A DNA stretch of 64,000 nt from Paenibacillus sp. 1011MAR3C5 (GTDB taxonomy: Bacteria > Bacillota > Bacilli > Paenibacillales > Paenibacillaceae), in assembly GCF_003591485.1 (NCBI RefSeq), contig NZ_QZCF01000006.1:186001-250000 (forward strand), in the 5' to 3' direction. The notes beneath the pieces are model-generated. The model did no database searches. It saw nothing but the letters and a program-made list of their open reading frames with translations, and was not told the origin of the DNA. The first letter of the stretch is position 1, and each line of letters opens with the position of its first letter. Positions 7,334 to 16,071 of the stretch are shown one piece after another. The translations under genes and the position numbers were made by a program.

Positions 7334-8863
7334 TTAATGCGCCGCTGCGTAAGCCTCCGACTCCGCCGCAGGATCATGCTTCTCTCTGCCCATGAAGCAT
7401 GCTGCGCCTACAGCCAGCAAGGCCGGGATAAGCCCCCACATGAACACTTCCGTTATGGAGGATGATACGCCCGATAATAGCCTCTCCAGAATGCCTTCCG
7501 GTATGGCACTGCGCAGCGCAGGCTCCATGAGCACATACGGATCCTTCGGATCAATGCCCTGAGGCATCGCGTCAGTCCCGCCCTGGAAAACCGCCGTCAA
7601 TCGATTCGTCATCACATGACTTTGCAGGATGCCGAATACCGTTATCCCCATCATCATGCCGAAGGAGCGCAGGAAATTCAGTGTAGCGGTAGCCGCTCCT
7701 CTATGAGCAGGAGCGATTCCATGTATAGCTGCATTCGTAAGCACCGAGAAGGAAGCGCCAATGCCAAGCCCGACAATAATCATATACAACGTAACCACAA
7801 GCCTGGAGGAGTCTGCCGAAATTGTCGTCAATAATCCAAGCCCTACCACCAATAGTGCCAGCGTAGAGACCAGAATCACCCGGTAAGACAGCTTCGCCAT
7901 CACAAAACCGCCCAAGGTAGCCGTCACGACCGTTCCCACCATCATCGGCAGCAGCATCAGACCGGAATTGGTTGCCGTTCCGCCCAAGACACCTTGAATG
8001 AAAATCGGCAGATACACCGACGCCGCAATAAACGCCGCACCGCTAAGCACCGCAATGATCGTACTGGCCGCGAACAATCGAACCTTGAACATACCGAAGG
8101 AAATAATCGGTTCCTCGGCCCGTCGTTCCGCGATGATGAAGAGGATGAAGAGTACGGCAAAACCCGCTAGCAAACCGATAATAGGCAGTGACGTCCAAGC
8201 CAGCAGCTTTCCTCCCAACTCCAAGGCGAACATCAAGCAGATAATCGCACCAACAAGCGTAATCGCACCGAACCAATCGATTCGTCCGGCATTTCGGACA
8301 GCGGATTCCTTATAGCCTCTGGCAACCAGAAAGAACGACAAGACGCCAATCGGCAAGTTCATATAGAAGATCCATTGCCAGCTTACATAGTCTGTTATGA
8401 ATGCGCCCAGAAGTGGACCGAATATGCTCGACATGCCGAATACCGCACCGAACAGCCCCATGAGCTTGCCGCGATTCTCCGGCGCCACAGCGTCAAGGAG
8501 AATGGTGAACGTGATCGGAACAAGCGCGCCAGCACCAATGCCTTGAATCGCACGATAGATGCTCAGTTCAACAATTGACCCTGCAGTACCGCATAACATA
8601 GAGCCAATCATAAACACGATCATGCCGAACACAAAAAAACGTTTGCGTCCGTACATATCTGACAGCTTGCCGAAGATCGGCATACCCGCCATCTCCGCCA
8701 CCATATAAGCAGCCGTCACCCATACAAAATGATTCAGTCCTCCCAGTTCTCCGACAATCGTCCCCATTGCAGTGGCGACAATCGTATTGTCCATCGACGC
8801 CATCAGGATCGCAAGCAGAAGACCTGCTACGACCAGACCTGAACTTTTCTTTGATACATTCAT
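7334..8863 (-). CDS. MFS drug exporter, DHA2 (EmrB/QacA) family
   Basis: 509-residue proton-driven multidrug exporter with 14 predicted membrane segments. The first contains MASMDNTIVATAMGTIVGELGG, the DHA2 motif; motif A reads GKLSDMYGRKRFF; motif C-like GPLLGAFITDYVSWQWIFYMNLPIG follows. The C-terminus is hydrophilic (GREKHDPAAESEAYAAAH). The ATG at 8863 is preferred over an upstream GTG because GGAGAGG is 8-9 nt before it. The gene stands alone downstream of a palindromic operator-like site (8920-8939), so a TetR- or MarR-type repressor encoded elsewhere probably controls it. Substrate unknown. Confidence 0.9.
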   Translation of the reverse strand: MNVSKKSSGLVVAGLLLAILMASMDNTIVATAMGTIVGELGGLNHFVWVTAAYMVAEMAGMPIFGKLSDMYGRKRFFVFGMIVFMIGSMLCGTAGSIVELSIYRAIQGIGAGALVPITFTILLDAVAPENRGKLMGLFGAVFGMSSIFGPLLGAFITDYVSWQWIFYMNLPIGVLSFFLVARGYKESAVRNAGRIDWFGAITLVGAIICLMFALELGGKLLAWTSLPIIGLLAGFAVLFILFIIAERRAEEPIISFGMFKVRLFAASTIIAVLSGAAFIAASVYLPIFIQGVLGGTATNSGLMLLPMMVGTVVTATLGGFVMAKLSYRVILVSTLALLVVGLGLLTTISADSSRLVVTLYMIIVGLGIGASFSVLTNAAIHGIAPAHRGAATATLNFLRSFGMMMGITVFGILQSHVMTNRLTAVFQGGTDAMPQGIDPKDPYVLMEPALRSAIPEGILERLLSGVSSSITEVFMWGLIPALLAVGAACFMGREKHDPAAESEAYAAAH

Positions 8864-8919
8864 CCTTATCTTCCTCTCCACATATCATTTCTTGATTGAT
8901 CTCAGTTTAGAACACTAAG

Positions 8920-8939
8920 ACTGACAACTGTGTGTCAGT
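8920..8939. promoter_or_regulatory. Palindromic operator-like site upstream of the drug exporter
   Basis: ACTGACA-N6-TGTCAGT is a perfect 7-bp inverted repeat, flanked by a second pair AACACT and AGTGTT, 57 bp upstream of the exporter start. The dyad size fits a TetR- or MarR-family dimer. No regulator gene is adjacent. Confidence 0.65.
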
Positions 8940-8965
8940 GTTTGCGGAGGAAGTAAGCAAGAAAT

Positions 8966-9003
8966 AAAAAAAGCCTTTCCTCCGCTCAAACGGAGAAAAG
9001 GCC
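8966..9003 (-). terminator. Terminator of pbuX
   Basis: AGGCCTTTTCTCCG pairs with CGGAGGAAAGGCTT around TTTGAG (minus strand), followed by T7. Confidence 0.88.
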
Positions 9004-9034
9004 TGCTTTTCTTATCTCTTAAAAAACAGAACAT

Positions 9035-10336
9035 TTATGCTTCGCTGACCTGCACGTCTGCCGGCTGATCCGCTTCCTTCGTCTTGGAAGACAGCAGCAA
9101 GTTCAGCAGAATCGCCGTAACGGAGCCCGTTACGATGCCGTTCTCCAGCATCATTTTCGCGAATTGCGGAAGCTCTCCGAAGATTTGAGGCACAGTAGCA
9201 GAGCCCATGCCTACCGCAATGCTGCAGGCTACAATCAGCAGATTGCGCTCATCGCGCAGGTTAATGCCTGCAAGAATATTCATGCCCGATACCGCAACGG
9301 AGCCGAACATGACAATCATCGCGCCGCCGAGCACCGCGTTTGGAATGATAGTCGTAATGGCCGCCAGCTTCGGCAGCAAGCCCAGAATGACCATGATGCC
9401 GCCAGCTGCGAAGATTACATCGCGCGTTTTCACCTTGGTCAGCGTCATCAAGCCGACGTTTTGCGAGAAAGCCGTATAAGGAAAAGCGTTGAAGATCCCG
9501 CCAAGCGTAATCGCCACGCCCTCAGAGCGTAATCCGTTCACGATTTGCTGCTTCTCTACCTTCTGATCCGTCGCTTTGCCTACAGCCAGATACACGCCCG
9601 TAGATTCCACCATGCTGACAATATTAACAAGAATCATCGTAATAATAGCTGTAATGCTAATCTGCGGAACGCCAAAATAGAAGGGTTGAACGACGCTGAA
9701 CCATGACGCGGCTGCCACGTCTGAGAAATCGACAATGCCCATGAAATAAGCGATAACTGTACCTACCACAAGACCGACCAGCACGGAGATGGCACGAAGG
9801 AAGCCCTTTGCGAAACGGTTCACAACTAGAATGACGACCAGCGTAATCAACGCCAGCAGCAGGTTTCTCGGCATGGCATAGTCGGGCATGCCTTGTCCGC
9901 CTGCCACATTGTTCATCGCTACCGGGATAAGAGACAGACCAATAATAGTAACGACCGTACCCGTTACTACCGTCGGGAAGAAACGCAGAATCTTGCCATA
10001 TAGTGGCGCTGCCAGAATCATAAAGATTCCTGAAATAATAATGGCGCCGTAGACAGTCGCCAAGTTCGACGCCAAGCCAATGGCGATGATCGGGCCAACC
10101 GCCGTGAACGTACAGCCCAGCACGACCGGAAGCCTGCTGCCAAAGTATTTGCCGCCCCATACTTGCAGTATTGTCGCGATTCCGCAAGTGAATAAGTCAG
10201 CGGCAATGAGATACGCCATTTGGGTTGGCGTTAATCCGAGCGCCTGGCCTACGATAATGGGAACAACAACTGCTCCCGCATACATGGCAAGGACATGCTG
10301 GAATCCTAGTGTGACCACTCTTTGTTTGCTTAACAT
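9035..10336 (-). CDS. pbuX: Xanthine permease
   Basis: 433-residue nucleobase:cation symporter-2 (NCS2) protein that brings xanthine into the cell. Hallmarks are LGFQHVLAMYAGAVVVPIIVG at the N-terminus, VAITLGGIFNAFPYTAFSQNVGLMTLTKVKTRDV (the NCS2 signature, with QNVGL), and about 12-14 hydrophobic segments. It follows xpt in the same operon under the guanine riboswitch, so uptake and salvage are co-regulated. The ATG at 10336 is chosen with GAGAGAG 9 nt upstream; a TTG eight codons earlier, overlapping the end of xpt, is the alternative. The C-terminal tail is acidic. Confidence 0.93.
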   Translation of the reverse strand: MLSKQRVVTLGFQHVLAMYAGAVVVPIIVGQALGLTPTQMAYLIAADLFTCGIATILQVWGGKYFGSRLPVVLGCTFTAVGPIIAIGLASNLATVYGAIIISGIFMILAAPLYGKILRFFPTVVTGTVVTIIGLSLIPVAMNNVAGGQGMPDYAMPRNLLLALITLVVILVVNRFAKGFLRAISVLVGLVVGTVIAYFMGIVDFSDVAAASWFSVVQPFYFGVPQISITAIITMILVNIVSMVESTGVYLAVGKATDQKVEKQQIVNGLRSEGVAITLGGIFNAFPYTAFSQNVGLMTLTKVKTRDVIFAAGGIMVILGLLPKLAAITTIIPNAVLGGAMIVMFGSVAVSGMNILAGINLRDERNLLIVACSIAVGMGSATVPQIFGELPQFAKMMLENGIVTGSVTAILLNLLLSSKTKEADQPADVQVSEA

Positions 10337-10340
10337 GCTG

Positions 10341-10949
10341 CTATGCTCTCTCCTCTTCAAGCTGTCTAGTTCCGGTTTCCTCTATGAAATGAACCTCGCC
10401 CGGCCTCATCGCCGCAATTCGCGCCAAGGAATGAATCCGCACGCCCTTCGCTTCCAGCAAGCCTCGTCCCTCCTGGAAGCTCTTCTCGATGATGCAGCCG
10501 ACGCCAACGAGCTCCGCACCAGACTCTCTCACGATATCGACCAGACCGACCAGCGCAGCGCCTGTCGCAAGAAAATCATCCACAATAAGCACTCGATCGC
10601 CAGCATTCAAATAGCGCTGATCCACGCTCACCTGATACGTTTCGCCGCGTGTGAAGGAATGGACTGGAGCGACATACACCTTGTCCGATTGCGTAACCGC
10701 CTTTTTCTTCTTCGCATAGACGAATGGCACGCCCAGGGCAATACCGGCCGCCATCGCGAACTGAATGCCGCTCGCCTCGATCGTCAGCACCTTCGTAATC
10801 TTATCTCCTCCGAATACACGCGCGAACTCGCGCCCCGTCGTAAGAGCAAGCTCCGTATCGACCTGGTGGTTCAGGAACGAATCGACCTTTAATACCGTCT
10901 CCGACAGGATCGCTCCTTCTCGGCGTATACGCTCTTCAAGCTCTTTCAT
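10341..10949 (-). CDS. xpt: Xanthine phosphoribosyltransferase
   Basis: 202-residue cytoplasmic enzyme converting xanthine and PRPP to XMP and pyrophosphate. The PRPP-binding signature VLIVDDFLATGAAL lies near residues 123-136, the substrate hood contains YAKKKKAVTQSDKVYVAPVHSFTRGE, and the opening MKELEERIRREGAI is typical of Bacillus Xpt. AAGGGGAG precedes the ATG. First gene of the xpt-pbuX operon. A guanine aptamer and terminator lie upstream, as in Bacillus subtilis. Confidence 0.96.
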   Translation of the reverse strand: MKELEERIRREGAILSETVLKVDSFLNHQVDTELALTTGREFARVFGGDKITKVLTIEASGIQFAMAAGIALGVPFVYAKKKKAVTQSDKVYVAPVHSFTRGETYQVSVDQRYLNAGDRVLIVDDFLATGAALVGLVDIVRESGAELVGVGCIIEKSFQEGRGLLEAKGVRIHSLARIAAMRPGEVHFIEETGTRQLEEERA

Positions 10950-11020
10950 CTTCTGTCATCTCCCCTTGGCTGCATAGCCTGATTCACTCGAACGCATCTT
11001 AACTTCATGTTCCGGAAAAG

Positions 11021-11072
11021 AAAAAAAAGACAGCCTCCACTTGAGCTGGTCTACTCTCAAGTGAAGCCTGTC
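11021..11072 (-). terminator. Guanine riboswitch expression-platform terminator
   Basis: Minus-strand stem of 17 positions, GACAGGCTTCACTTGAG with CTCAAGTGGAGGCTGTC, followed by T8. It stands between the aptamer and xpt and is the expected OFF-state terminator formed when guanine is bound. Confidence 0.93.
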
Positions 11073-11146
11073 CTTCGGGATCGCAATCCGGTTCGCACAC
11101 GCATGGCGAGTCCGCGAAGACGACCCTATCGTCTTGCTCCCGCACT

Positions 11147-11218
11147 CACTCATAGTCGGACAAATTATCGGTCATCCGGTAGAAACTCATGGGCCATATC
11201 CCCAAAATTATATGAGCT
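11147..11218 (-). ncRNA. Guanine (purine) riboswitch aptamer
   Basis: Read on the minus strand the element shows the conserved purine-aptamer blocks in order: P1 CTCATA, then ATAATTTTGGGGATATGGC, GTTTCTACCGG, GATGACCGATAAT and GTCCGACTATGAG closing P1 (TATGAG). The specificity base in GACTAT is C, which pairs with guanine/hypoxanthine; adenine riboswitches have U there. It precedes the terminator and xpt-pbuX, so high guanine should end transcription early. Confidence 0.96.
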
Positions 11219-11391
11219 TATTCAATTATACTTTAGTATCGTACACACTTTGCGTTTCCGTTTCAAGAGGAAATTTTTATTTTCCAAATAATGATAATGA
11301 ATATGAAATAATACTATTACACTAGGATTAAAGGGTATAAGAAAGCATGATACAATCCATAAAATACTGTTCCTTCCCTAACAAAATAATG

Positions 11392-11409
11392 TGAGTTATG
11401 ATTAACTCA
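11392..11409. promoter_or_regulatory. Palindrome upstream of the chromate transporter genes
   Basis: TGAGTTA-TGAT-TAACTCA is a perfect 7-bp inverted repeat 28 bp before the first ATG, a position where a bound repressor would block transcription. The regulator is not recognisable nearby. The rest of 11219-11437 is AT-rich and shows no gene. Confidence 0.55.
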
Positions 11410-11437
11410 TAAGCAATACAAAGGGGAATCAGAACTT

Positions 11438-12061
11438 ATGCAACCAGACACTCAGCCCTCGATGTTACACCTGTTCTGGACGTTTCTTAAACTATCGCCC
11501 GTCTCCTTCGGAGGCGGTTATGCTATCTTTCCCGCGCTTGAACGCGAGATTGTCGATAAGCGCCACTGGATGAGCAGCGAGACGCTAACCGATACCTTGT
11601 CGCTTGCCTCCGCTGCTCCCGGCGGGGTTGGCGTGAATGCCGCTATACTGCTGGGCTACCGGCTTCATCACTGGCGCGGCGCTCTTGCCGCTTGCGCAGG
11701 ATCGATTCTACCGTCCTTCTTGATCGTGCTGGCCCTATACGCCGTTTACGCCAAGATTGGCCCTTCTGCCAAAGCAGAGGCCGCACTGACAGGCATCACT
11801 TGGGGCGTCATGACGCTTATCCTGTTCTCTGCCTTCCGAATCGGCAAATCCGCCATCAAAGACCGCACAACACTTATCCTCCTGCTGTTGGCTTTAATTG
11901 GCTTATTGCTCGGACTCGCTCCCGTCTATATTATTGTGGCGGGCATCGCCACGGGGATGTTCTACGCATGGTTCCGGCGGAACCGGCGGGACATTCATGC
12001 AACAAGCAGCGTCGTGAAGGGCGGCAAGCAAGAGGATCCCGCATACATGTACTTCATTTAA
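11438..12061 (+). CDS. Chromate transporter, N-terminal-type half (CHR family)
   Basis: 207-residue membrane protein, one half of a split ChrA-type chromate exporter. Signature LSPVSFGGGYAIFPALEREIVDKRHWMSSE (residues about 18-48) and ASAAPGGVGVNAAILLGYRLHHWRGAL match the CHR domain, and about six hydrophobic segments follow. In short-chain CHR systems two homologous half-proteins are encoded in tandem and probably assemble in the membrane with antiparallel topology; the next gene is the partner. AAAGGGGA precedes the ATG. Chromate as substrate is taken from the family; sulfate-like anions remain possible. Confidence 0.9.
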   Translation: MQPDTQPSMLHLFWTFLKLSPVSFGGGYAIFPALEREIVDKRHWMSSETLTDTLSLASAAPGGVGVNAAILLGYRLHHWRGALAACAGSILPSFLIVLALYAVYAKIGPSAKAEAALTGITWGVMTLILFSAFRIGKSAIKDRTTLILLLLALIGLLLGLAPVYIIVAGIATGMFYAWFRRNRRDIHATSSVVKGGKQEDPAYMYFI

Positions 12062-12093
12062 TCCAGACATCATAGAAAGGAGCGGAACTTCCC

Positions 12094-12627
12094 ATGTGGT
12101 CCATGTTCTTATTTTTCCTGAAGCTGGGCTTCTTATCCTTCGGCGGGGGCTATGCGCTTATCCCCATGATCGAACATGAAGCCGCTAGTCGGCAATGGAT
12201 GTCCAGCGACGCCTTCCTTGATCTGATCGGGGTTGCCGGCATGGCTCCAGGACCCGCAGCAGTCAACATAAGCACACTTATCGGCTATCAGACACATGGC
12301 ATTAGCGGAGCTATTATAGCCTTGTTCGGATTGATTCTTCCCTCCGCTATCCTGACGCTCGTCTTGCTGACCGCGCTATACCGTCTGCATAAGCAGGCTT
12401 GGCTAAGTCGTATTCTATACGGTCTGCAACCTATCGTCACGGCGTTGATCCTATTCGCCGTATACAGGCTCGGCGTAGGCTCCCTGGACGGCTCAGTGTG
12501 GGATAAGCAACTGCTCGTCGGCATCTTTATCCTAGGCGCAGGCTGGATGATGCTGGTCCGCTATCGCATGCACCCGGTCTTCATCCTGCTGTTCTCCGCG
12601 ATTGTCGGGGCTGCGTTCTTGGCTTAA
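12094..12627 (+). CDS. Chromate transporter, second half (CHR family)
   Basis: 177-residue partner of the preceding half-transporter, 32 nt downstream with its own GAAAGGAG. It repeats the CHR pattern: LKLGFLSFGGGYALIPMIEHEAASRQWMSS near residues 8-37 and VAGMAPGPAAVNISTLIGYQTHGISGA, then four to five hydrophobic helices. The paralogous relation to the upstream gene is visible in the shared FGGGYA and W-M-S-S blocks. The two probably form a heterodimeric efflux pump. Confidence 0.9.
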   Translation: MWSMFLFFLKLGFLSFGGGYALIPMIEHEAASRQWMSSDAFLDLIGVAGMAPGPAAVNISTLIGYQTHGISGAIIALFGLILPSAILTLVLLTALYRLHKQAWLSRILYGLQPIVTALILFAVYRLGVGSLDGSVWDKQLLVGIFILGAGWMMLVRYRMHPVFILLFSAIVGAAFLA

Positions 12628-12650
12628 GATAAACATCATGACGAAACCGC

Positions 12651-12715
12651 AAACGGAGCAAGTAAATATGGTTCCGATCGCTGCCGCTTCTCCACCATAT
12701 TTACTTGCTCCGTTT
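12651..12715. repeat. Perfect 21-bp inverted repeat with 23-nt loop
   Basis: The arms at 12651-12671 and 12695-12715 are exact reverse complements (AAACGGAGCAAGTAAATATGG and its complement). No T run follows on either strand, so it is not a textbook terminator. It may stabilise the end of the chromate transcript, or be a solo palindromic element. Confidence 0.8.
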
Positions 12716-12740
12716 GTCCAGCCATGTGTAGTTCAAATTA

Positions 12741-12788
12741 AAAACCGCTCCTTGTGGTGGCCAGACTGCCATTTCACAAAGAGCGGTT
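12741..12788 (-). terminator. Terminator of the sugar ABC permease operon
   Basis: AACCGCTCTTTGTG pairs with CACAAGGAGCGGTT (minus strand) with one mismatch across an 18-nt loop, followed by TTTTAATTTG; 38 nt after the second permease stop. Confidence 0.82.
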
Positions 12789-12825
12789 ATTTCTTGTTCA
12801 AACGGGAAAAGACCCGGCAAAGGAA

Positions 12826-13695
12826 TTAACCTTTGACCGAGCCTGCAACCATGCCCTTCATGATCTGCTCTTGGAAGATCAGGTAGATCACGATAGTTGG
12901 AATAACCGCAATGAACATGGCGCCCATCGTCAGTGCATAGTCAGTGCCGAAGCCGTCGGAGAATAGCGACAAGCTAAGCGGCAGTGTCTTGAGCGCCTGT
13001 GTATTGATGAACACGAGTGCGAACGAGAAGTCATTCCAGAATCGCAGGAATGCCAGAATCGATACGGTCGAGATCACCGGCAAACATAGCGGGAAGATAA
13101 TGCGCCCGAACACGCCCCACCAGCCGTTGCCGTCGATCATAGCGGCTTCCTCAACATCTCTTGGAATGGACGTCAGATACGCAATGCCAAGGAAGATGGC
13201 GATCGGAAGCTCGAACGCTGTGTACGGCATGATTAGTGCCCAGTACGTATCCAGGATACCGACTTTATTCATGAAAATAAAGAGCGGTACAAGCGTACTG
13301 TGAATCGGAATCAGCATGCCGAGCAGGAACATCCCTTTCAGCAAGCCGCTAAACTTGAATTTGAACCGGGACAATGCATATGCGGCAAGCGTACCGATAA
13401 CAATCGTCAGCACTAATGCGACAATCGTAACGATCGCGGAGTTGAGCATCGCTCTGCCCATATTGCCGAGATCCCATGCCCGAACAATATTATCGATTTG
13501 CCAGTGCAATGGCCAAGCATAAGGACGGTTGAAGAACTCTTGATTCGTCTTGAACGCGCTTATGATGAGCCAGTACAGCGGATATAGCGTAATGCCCGAG
13601 TATATAAGCAGCAGCGCTTTTAGGACCAAGCTAACCGGCTTCTTCCACGCGGCTGGTTTTTCGCCCGCAGCCTGCATTTTTGTCGATGCTTGCAT
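12826..13695 (-). CDS. Carbohydrate ABC transporter permease (MalG-like)
   Basis: 289-residue inner-membrane permease of the CUT1 sugar importer class with six hydrophobic segments. The EAA loop reads EEAAMIDGNGWWGVFGRIIFPLCLPVIST, and an N-terminal LLIYSGITLYPLYWLIISAFKTNQE is typical of MalG-type subunits. The ATG at 13695 is preferred (AAAGGAG 8 nt upstream) over a GTG three codons earlier. It pairs with the MalF-like permease just upstream and the solute-binding protein. No ATPase gene is in the cluster, so a shared MsmX-like ATPase probably serves it. Confidence 0.92.
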   Translation of the reverse strand: MQASTKMQAAGEKPAAWKKPVSLVLKALLLIYSGITLYPLYWLIISAFKTNQEFFNRPYAWPLHWQIDNIVRAWDLGNMGRAMLNSAIVTIVALVLTIVIGTLAAYALSRFKFKFSGLLKGMFLLGMLIPIHSTLVPLFIFMNKVGILDTYWALIMPYTAFELPIAIFLGIAYLTSIPRDVEEAAMIDGNGWWGVFGRIIFPLCLPVISTVSILAFLRFWNDFSFALVFINTQALKTLPLSLSLFSDGFGTDYALTMGAMFIAVIPTIVIYLIFQEQIMKGMVAGSVKG

Positions 13696-13737
13696 AAGAT
13701 TCACTCCTTTATCGGTCTAGTTAGACGTCAGACCGCC

Positions 13738-14610
13738 TTAGCTCCGTCTTTTTGTAATGATGTAGTTCAATCCAATAAGCAATGCGCTGATTAGAATGAT
13801 CATGGTGGATACGGCGGAGCCATAGCCGTAACGATACACGGTAAAGGTGTTGTTGTACATGTAGGTTGCCAGAAGCTCCGTTGACTGCGCGGGCCCCCCG
13901 CCTGTCATGACAATAACATGGTCAAATGCTTTCAAGCTGCCCGAGATACAAAGGACGATCGCAACAACGACCATATCCCAGATCATTGGTAGCGTCACAT
14001 AGAACAACTTCTTGGATCCAACTGCACCGTCGATTTTCGCTGCATCATTCACCTCGGAGGAGATGTTCTGAAGCGCTGCGATAAAGATAATCAGGTACGG
14101 ACCGATGTTGGCCCAGTTAATCGGAATGGATACAGCGAACATATTGATTTTCGGATCGGACAACCATGCCCGTGTCCAGGAATCTAGTCCAAGCGTCTCC
14201 AGCAATTGATTCAGAATACCAATTTGCGGGTGATAAATGTAACCCCAGATCAGACCGACAACGACCGTAGACAGAACCATTGGCATGAATACCGCCGAGC
14301 GGATAATACGGTTAAAGAAAGAGTTTTTCAATAGCAGCAAAGCGAGAAGCAGCGCAATCGGCACCTGGCCGATAATGGCAGAAGCAACCAGAATCAAGTT
14401 GTTCTTCAGAGCTCTCCAGAATATAGGGTCTTGCAGCATCATTTCATAGTTTTTGAAACCGATAAACTTGGCGGAACCAAGTCCTTTCCAATCAAAAAAT
14501 CCGTAGTACATGGACCAAATGATCGGGATAATCGCGAAAACGATGAAGATTAGTACTGCAGGAAGCAGCGCCAGAGCGACGAAGCTTCGGGTGCGCAATG
14601 ATGACAGCAT
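13738..14610 (-). CDS. Carbohydrate ABC transporter permease (MalF/UgpA-like)
   Basis: 290-residue permease, partner of the MalG-like subunit. Visible are an N-terminal helix LALLPAVLIFIVFAIIPIIWSMYYGFFDWKG, the segment IIRSAVFMPMVLSTVVVGLIWGYIYHPQIGILN, and EAA-loop NDAAKIDGAVGSKKLFYVTLPMIWD near residue 200. AAGGAGG stands 8 nt before the ATG at 14610. It lies between the binding protein, from which it is separated by a stable hairpin, and the second permease. The sugar is not identifiable from the sequence. Confidence 0.92.
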   Translation of the reverse strand: MLSSLRTRSFVALALLPAVLIFIVFAIIPIIWSMYYGFFDWKGLGSAKFIGFKNYEMMLQDPIFWRALKNNLILVASAIIGQVPIALLLALLLLKNSFFNRIIRSAVFMPMVLSTVVVGLIWGYIYHPQIGILNQLLETLGLDSWTRAWLSDPKINMFAVSIPINWANIGPYLIIFIAALQNISSEVNDAAKIDGAVGSKKLFYVTLPMIWDMVVVAIVLCISGSLKAFDHVIVMTGGGPAQSTELLATYMYNNTFTVYRYGYGSAVSTMIILISALLIGLNYIITKRRS

Positions 14611-14634
14611 GGCGACAGCCTCCTTCAATCTTTA

Positions 14635-14666
14635 TCGCGTAGCGCGCCTTGCGGCACGCTACGCGA
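14635..14666 (-). terminator. Intercistronic hairpin between binding protein and permease genes
   Basis: TCGCGTAGCG pairs with CGCTACGCGA, without a following T run. Such stems between a binding-protein gene and its permeases usually protect the upstream mRNA from 3' decay or attenuate readthrough, raising binding-protein levels over permease levels. Confidence 0.65.
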
Positions 14667-14677
14667 ATGGTTAGTCA

Positions 14678-16015
14678 TTATTGAGTCGAGCGAGTTTGTG
14701 CGTCCTGCAGTTTCTTCGCTACGTCTTCTGGCTTGCCGCCCATCATAATTTCTTGCAAACCGTTGTTGATCGATTCAGCCGCTTCTGCGGAGAGGTAAGC
14801 GTCATATACCGGTGTGATTGTAGCTTCTTTAACTACATTGAATGCTTTCAGGTAAAGCGGGCTTACATTGGATTGCTCAAGATCCATGTTGTACATAATC
14901 ATGGAGTTGCTCTCTGCAATCTTTTTCTGTCCGTCTGGACCGCTGATTGCATAGATCAATTCAAGAGCTGCGTCTTTAGCCGCTCCAGTTGTGTTCTTGC
15001 TCAGTGCGAAACCAGCGCCTGGACCACCAGAGATTGTGCCGGCTTTACCTGCTCCGCCTTCAATTGCTGGAATAGTCGTTACTTCAATAGGAGCTACTTG
15101 CTCTTCCGTTGCGGATGCCGCAAGGTTCGTAAGCGTCCATGCACCGCTGATCATCATTGCAGCGTTGCCTTGGATAAAGTATTGCTCAGCTTGTGTGTTG
15201 TCGATGCTGTTCGCACCGTCTTGGAATGCTTTGTTGTCTACCAGTTCTTTGAACTTGCCAAGTGCATCAACGAATACTTGATCTTGGAAAGAAGCTTCGC
15301 CTTTAACAGCTTTCAGGAACCAATCAGTGCCCGTTACACGGTCAGCCAGAGAACCAATGATCGTCGACTGTGCTACCCAAGGAGCTTTGTTGCCCAAAGC
15401 GATTGGCGTAATTTTGTTGTCGTTGAATGTTTTTACAGCTGCCATCAGCTCAGTCCAAGTTGTTGGCACTTTTACGTTATACTGCTCAAACAGATCTTTG
15501 TTGTAGTACAGGAACGATGTAGCGGAAAGTGCGATTGGAGCAGAGTAGATTTGGTTAGGCTCAAATGTGAAGCGATCGAATGCGCCTTCCATGAAGTTGC
15601 CTTTCCACTCTGGGTATTTCTCTTCAAGAGGTGTAATCGGTTGCAGCAAACCTGCGTCGAAGAACTCTTGCGACTGGCTGCCTGCATATACGAAGAATAC
15701 GTCTGGCATTTCATTGCCCGCTGCAACTGTGCTCAGACGCTGGCGGTAACCGTCAACTGGAATCGCTTGCGCGTCAAGTTCAACGTTAGGGTTGTTTTTC
15801 TTGTACTCGTCAATCAGTCCGCGAACAGCTTGAGCACGAAGATCGTCGCCCGCGAAGTTATGCCAAATCGTCAGCTTAACTTTTTCTTTGCTGCCACCGT
15901 CAGCAGGCTTGTTGCTGCCGCCAGTGTTGGTGTTGTTGTTAGAGCCGCCGCATGCGGCTACAAGCAGGGAAATAAGCGTGATAAGCGTTACAACCAATGT
16001 AAGTCTCTTCTTCAT
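14678..16015 (-). CDS. Extracellular sugar-binding lipoprotein (family 1 solute-binding)
   Basis: 445-residue lipoprotein: MKKRLTLVVTLITLISLLVAAC gives a signal peptide with lipobox VAAC, then an Asn/Gly linker and a periplasmic-binding-like domain (VKLTIWHNFAGDDLRAQ, VDGYRQRLSTVAAGNEMPDVFFVYAG, AMMISGAWTLTNL). It should capture a sugar or oligosaccharide outside the membrane for the MalF/MalG-like pair. GAGGGGGG precedes the ATG. Codon use is stronger than in its neighbours, as expected for an abundant binding protein. Upstream lie direct repeats likely bound by the adjacent AraC-type response regulator. Confidence 0.93.
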   Translation of the reverse strand: MKKRLTLVVTLITLISLLVAACGGSNNNTNTGGSNKPADGGSKEKVKLTIWHNFAGDDLRAQAVRGLIDEYKKNNPNVELDAQAIPVDGYRQRLSTVAAGNEMPDVFFVYAGSQSQEFFDAGLLQPITPLEEKYPEWKGNFMEGAFDRFTFEPNQIYSAPIALSATSFLYYNKDLFEQYNVKVPTTWTELMAAVKTFNDNKITPIALGNKAPWVAQSTIIGSLADRVTGTDWFLKAVKGEASFQDQVFVDALGKFKELVDNKAFQDGANSIDNTQAEQYFIQGNAAMMISGAWTLTNLAASATEEQVAPIEVTTIPAIEGGAGKAGTISGGPGAGFALSKNTTGAAKDAALELIYAISGPDGQKKIAESNSMIMYNMDLEQSNVSPLYLKAFNVVKEATITPVYDAYLSAEAAESINNGLQEIMMGGKPEDVAKKLQDAQTRSTQ

Positions 16016-16071
16016 TAGAGTAAGTCCCCCCTCGGTAATGTAATCTCAGTATAGTCAAGACACCGAGGTAG

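Noticed and set aside
14681-16018. A plus-strand open frame of 445 codons covering the whole sugar-binding-protein gene
   Set aside because: It mirrors the real gene codon for codon, is Cys/Phe/Arg-rich with no recognisable domain, and lacks a ribosome binding site; it follows from biased codon use on the coding strand.
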